From: Geodermatophilaceae bacterium
Lineage (GTDB): Bacteria; Actinomycetota; Actinomycetes; Mycobacteriales; Geodermatophilaceae
Reading direction: 5' to 3'
Assembly (NCBI GenBank): GCA_013811975.1
Contig: JACCUF010000231.1
Coordinates: 1-7,858, forward strand
Length of the DNA: 7,858 nucleotides
Under the pieces are notes generated by a model that had not been told where the DNA came from, ran no database searches, and saw only the letters and a program-made list of their open reading frames with translations. Positions within the stretch are counted from its first letter, which is position 1, and every line of letters begins with the position of its first letter. The translations under genes were made by a program, and so were the position numbers. Positions 6,304-7,858 of this stretch are shown here, one piece after another.

Positions 6304-6424
6304 GGCGTCGCCACCGTAGCGCCGCCCGGCCCGGCGACCGCGGGCATTGCACGGGGCTCGCCGGCGTTAGCAGTCGCAGAGATAGAGTGCCAAGTCTCAA
6401 CCCGTTCCTAGGAGCCCCACGAAC
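6304..6424. promoter_or_regulatory. Divergent intergenic region, metallopeptidase / ruc-like gene
   Basis: This 121-nt spacer lies between two outward-facing genes and must hold both promoters. It carries the CIRCE-like operator (6367-6393), a TAGAGT hexamer (6383-6388) inside the operator that could serve as the -10 of the plus-strand gene, and AGGAG (6410-6414) ten nt before the GTG start. No clear -35 was found for either direction. The left part (6304-6366) is very GC-rich without a further recognisable site. Confidence 0.5.
6367..6393. promoter_or_regulatory. CIRCE-like operator (probable HrcA binding site)
   Basis: Left arm TTAGCAGTC (6367-6375), a nine-nt spacer (6376-6384) and right arm GAGTGCCAA (6385-6393). 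The CIRCE consensus is TTAGCACTC-N9-GAGTGCTAA, so each arm matches 8 of 9 positions and the spacer length is exact. CIRCE is the operator of the heat-shock repressor HrcA. In M. tuberculosis the orthologous Rv0991c is reported in the HrcA regulon, which agrees with this position about 30 nt upstream of the start codon. Confidence 0.85.
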
Positions 6425-6838
6425 GTGCCCACATATCAATACGCCTGCACCGATCCGGCCTGCGATCACCGCTTCGAGCAGTTCCAGAGTTTCACCGACG
6501 CAGCGTTGACCGACTGCCCGGTCTGCGAGAGCCGACTGCGCAAGGTGTACGGCTCGATCGGGGTCGTGTTCAAGGGTTCGGGCTTCTACCGCAACGACTC
6601 GCGGGCCGAAAGCAACGGTGCCAAGAAGAAGAGTGACTCGGAGTCAGGGTCGTCTTCGGACTCCTCGTCTTCGTCCTCCTCATCGTCGGACTCGTCGGAC
6701 TCGTCGCCGAAGAGCAAGGACAAGCCCTCGAAGAAGGACTCCTCGACTGCGAGCGGGAACTCGGAGGGCTCGTCGTCGAAGACAACCGACAAGTCGGCAG
6801 CCAAGTCAGGCACCTCGGCGGCGAGTTCGTCCAAGTAA
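6425..6838 (+). CDS. ruc: FmdB-family zinc-ribbon protein with Ser-rich tail, Ruc-like redox chaperone
   Basis: This 137-residue protein has two parts. Residues 1-55 form an FmdB/CxxC-type zinc ribbon: PTYQYAC at the start, Cys8 and Cys13 (C-x4-C), Cys31 and Cys34 (C-x2-C), then VVFKGSGFYRNDSR (47-60), the family's C-terminal signature. No other cysteine is present. The rest is hydrophilic and low-complexity, over 40 percent serine with Lys, Asp and Gly, including nine consecutive Ser (74-82 approximately), and should be disordered. M. tuberculosis Ruc (Rv0991c) has the same architecture and is described as a redox-regulated chaperone: oxidation releases zinc from the cysteines and activates it, and it works with Hsp70. 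The GTG start at 6425 has AGGAG ten nt upstream. The CIRCE operator upstream points to heat-shock control. The C-x4-C spacing of the first pair differs from the usual C-x2-C. Confidence 0.9.
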   Translation: MPTYQYACTDPACDHRFEQFQSFTDAALTDCPVCESRLRKVYGSIGVVFKGSGFYRNDSRAESNGAKKKSDSESGSSSDSSSSSSSSSDSSDSSPKSKDKPSKKDSSTASGNSEGSSSKTTDKSAAKSGTSAASSSK

Positions 6839-6926
6839 GTCAGGCTCTGGGCCGAGGCGATCCACAGGCTGCTACTCCCGTGTCCACAGGCCGCTTCCGA
6901 GGCCTCAGCCGAGCGCGGACGGCTCG

Positions 6927-6932
6927 TAATCT
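6927..6932 (+). promoter_or_regulatory. Candidate -10 element for leaderless SAF gene
   Basis: TAATCT fits TANNNT and ends six nt before the ATG at 6939, the distance expected if transcription starts at the A of the start codon. No Shine-Dalgarno is visible before this ATG, which supports a leaderless reading. No convincing -35 lies upstream. Confidence 0.45.
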
Positions 6933-6938
6933 CGCTGG

Positions 6939-7598
6939 ATGCCCGTGCGGACACAGATGCTCATGTCCTGGCTTGCACTCTCACCCCGATGGCTCAGCGC
7001 CCGACGCCTCGCGGCGGCGCTCTTGGCGGCTGCCGCGCTGGTTCTCGCGGTGGCCCCGACGAATGCGGTGACGCTCACCGCGACCGAGGAGCCTCAAACC
7101 TCTGTCCTCGTCGCCACTCATGACCTCGCGGCCGGCCTCACGATAGGACCCGACGACCTACGTCCGACAGACCGCACGACCGCCCAACTGCCCGACGGCG
7201 CACTTGTCACGGGGATTGACGTCGCCGGACGGGTGGTCACCGGCTCGGTCCGACGAGGCGAGATCATCACCGATCGTCGCCTACTCGGTCCGGGCCTGTC
7301 AGCCAGTCTCGGCACCGGAGTGGTGGCCAGCCCGGTGCGGCTGGTCGACCTCGAGGTCGCCGCGCTCTTACGCCCGGGGGATCGGGTGGACATCCTGGCC
7401 GCCACCCAGGAAGCCTCGACCGCCACTGTCATCGCCGCCGGTGTAGTCGTCCTAGCCATTCCCCTTGCCGAATCTGACGACTCGCGAGGCGCTGAACCTC
7501 TGGGCCTGGTGGTCGTCGCAGTCGACCGGGACACCGCGGCCCGCCTCGCAGCTGCTGCGGCATCGAGCATTCTCACAGCTACACTCCTGCCGCCGTAG
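6939..7598 (+). CDS. SAF-domain protein, CpaB/RcpC-like, membrane-anchored
   Basis: This 219-residue protein has a basic N-terminus and an Ala/Leu-rich hydrophobic segment (about 22-43) that is either a signal anchor or signal peptide. A SAF domain follows (about 54-115), beginning VLVATHDLAAGLTIGPDDL (56-74) and ending with RRGEIITDRRLL (104-115). A second region, VRLVDLEVAALLRPGDRVDILA (from about 133), resembles the RcpC/CpaB segment found after SAF in Flp pilus assembly proteins. CpaB proteins are usually longer and occur beside TadA/Flp genes; none are visible here, so a pilus role cannot be assumed. Proteins of this kind often lie between an fmdB-like gene and mscL in actinobacteria, which suggests an envelope role. 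ATG 6939 is chosen because of the TAATCT just upstream; ATGs at 6957 and 6963 are alternatives. The gap to mscL is 46 nt. Confidence 0.82.
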   Translation: MPVRTQMLMSWLALSPRWLSARRLAAALLAAAALVLAVAPTNAVTLTATEEPQTSVLVATHDLAAGLTIGPDDLRPTDRTTAQLPDGALVTGIDVAGRVVTGSVRRGEIITDRRLLGPGLSASLGTGVVASPVRLVDLEVAALLRPGDRVDILAATQEASTATVIAAGVVVLAIPLAESDDSRGAEPLGLVVVAVDRDTAARLAAAAASSILTATLLPP

Positions 7599-7644
7599 GC
7601 CATCGGAACACGCCGACAGCCACTTGATGGAGACGGGGCACAAC

Positions 7645-7858
7645 ATGAACGGCTTCAAGGACTTTCTGCTCCGCGGCAACGTCGTGGAGCTGGCTGTCGC
7701 GGTAGTCGTCGGCGCCGCTTTCACCGCGTTAGTCAGCTCGTTCACCAGCTCTTTTCTGACTCCGCTGATCGGGCTGGTGGGTGGTGGCGGCGAGACAGGT
7801 GGCACCGCGACCGTGAACGGACAAGTATTCAACTGGGGCGCTTTCATCGGCGCGCTCA
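7645..7858 (+). CDS. mscL: Large-conductance mechanosensitive channel MscL, partial at C-terminus
   Basis: Seventy-one residues are visible before the window ends. MscL is a homopentameric channel in the inner membrane that opens under tension to release solutes on osmotic downshock. The N-terminal amphipathic helix MNGFKDFLLRGNVVELAVAV is characteristic (compare GFKEFLARGNIVDLAVAV of M. tuberculosis MscL). TM1 spans about 14-40 with the pore-lining valines near 20-22 and Gly23, then TPLIGLV and a Gly-rich periplasmic loop (GGGGETGG, 46-53). The end of the window, FNWGAFIGAL, is the approach to TM2. The ATG at 7645 is preceded by GGGG (7635-7638) and GGAG (7629-7632). TM2 and the cytoplasmic helix lie outside the window. 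It may be read through from the SAF gene 46 nt upstream. Confidence 0.95.
   Translation, partial: MNGFKDFLLRGNVVELAVAVVVGAAFTALVSSFTSSFLTPLIGLVGGGGETGGTATVNGQVFNWGAFIGAL

Noticed and set aside
6304..6366. GC-rich CCGG/CGCCGG runs as a possible terminator or operator
   Set aside because: Short overlapping GC palindromes are expected by base composition here; no stable, well-placed stem or T-run was found.
6586..6954. Minus-strand open frame rich in Asp/Glu opposite the zinc-ribbon gene
   Set aside because: Its acidic run is simply the complement of the serine codons (TCG/TCC read as GAC/GAA-type codons in a shifted frame); no ribosome binding site and no recognisable domain.
7368..7731. TTA leucine codons in the SAF gene (codon 144) and mscL (codon 29), possible bldA-type control
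   Set aside because: Two single TTA codons mean little without knowing that the organism uses a rare TTA-decoding tRNA for regulation.

Overview
The window is GC-rich chromosomal DNA from an actinobacterium. The third codon position is G/C-rich, and the gene order matches a block known from mycobacteria and relatives: a GlpR-type membrane protein, rimJ-like acetyltransferase, MoeA-like protein, galU, 5-formyl-THF cyclo-ligase and FmdB/Ruc zinc-ribbon protein, with mscL nearby (compare M. tuberculosis Rv0985c and Rv0991c to Rv0996). Genus cannot be fixed from the sequence. No mobile element, tRNA, rRNA or CRISPR was seen.

Left half (1-3573, minus strand). Transcription runs right to left through galU, a MoeA/gephyrin-like gene and a GNAT acetyltransferase. 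These three reading frames overlap by 8 nt and 4 nt, so they very likely form one operon. After a 142-nt gap comes a membrane protein (1-617) whose C-terminus runs off the edge. It has the architecture of GlpR, the membrane partner of the divisome gephyrin Glp in corynebacteria. The MoeA-like protein has lost several catalytic residues of true MoeA, which fits a cell-division role better than molybdenum insertion.

Middle (3574-6303). A 27-nt divergent spacer separates galU from 5-formyl-THF cyclo-ligase (plus strand). The cyclo-ligase converges on a two-gene minus-strand unit: a lipoprotein-type zinc metallopeptidase (HEIGH motif, with a 4-copy in-frame 12-bp repeat just after the lipobox) followed by a class V PLP enzyme that starts with TTG inside a TTGA stop/start overlap. 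This pair sits between genes that are adjacent in M. tuberculosis.

Right part (6304-7858, plus strand). An almost perfect CIRCE operator (HrcA site) precedes a four-cysteine zinc-ribbon protein with a serine-rich disordered tail, matching the redox-regulated chaperone Ruc. Then come a SAF/CpaB-like single-anchor protein with a probable leaderless start, and the start of mscL, cut by the window edge. Themes are envelope growth and division (GalU, Glp/GlpR, MscL) and proteostasis under stress (Ruc/HrcA).
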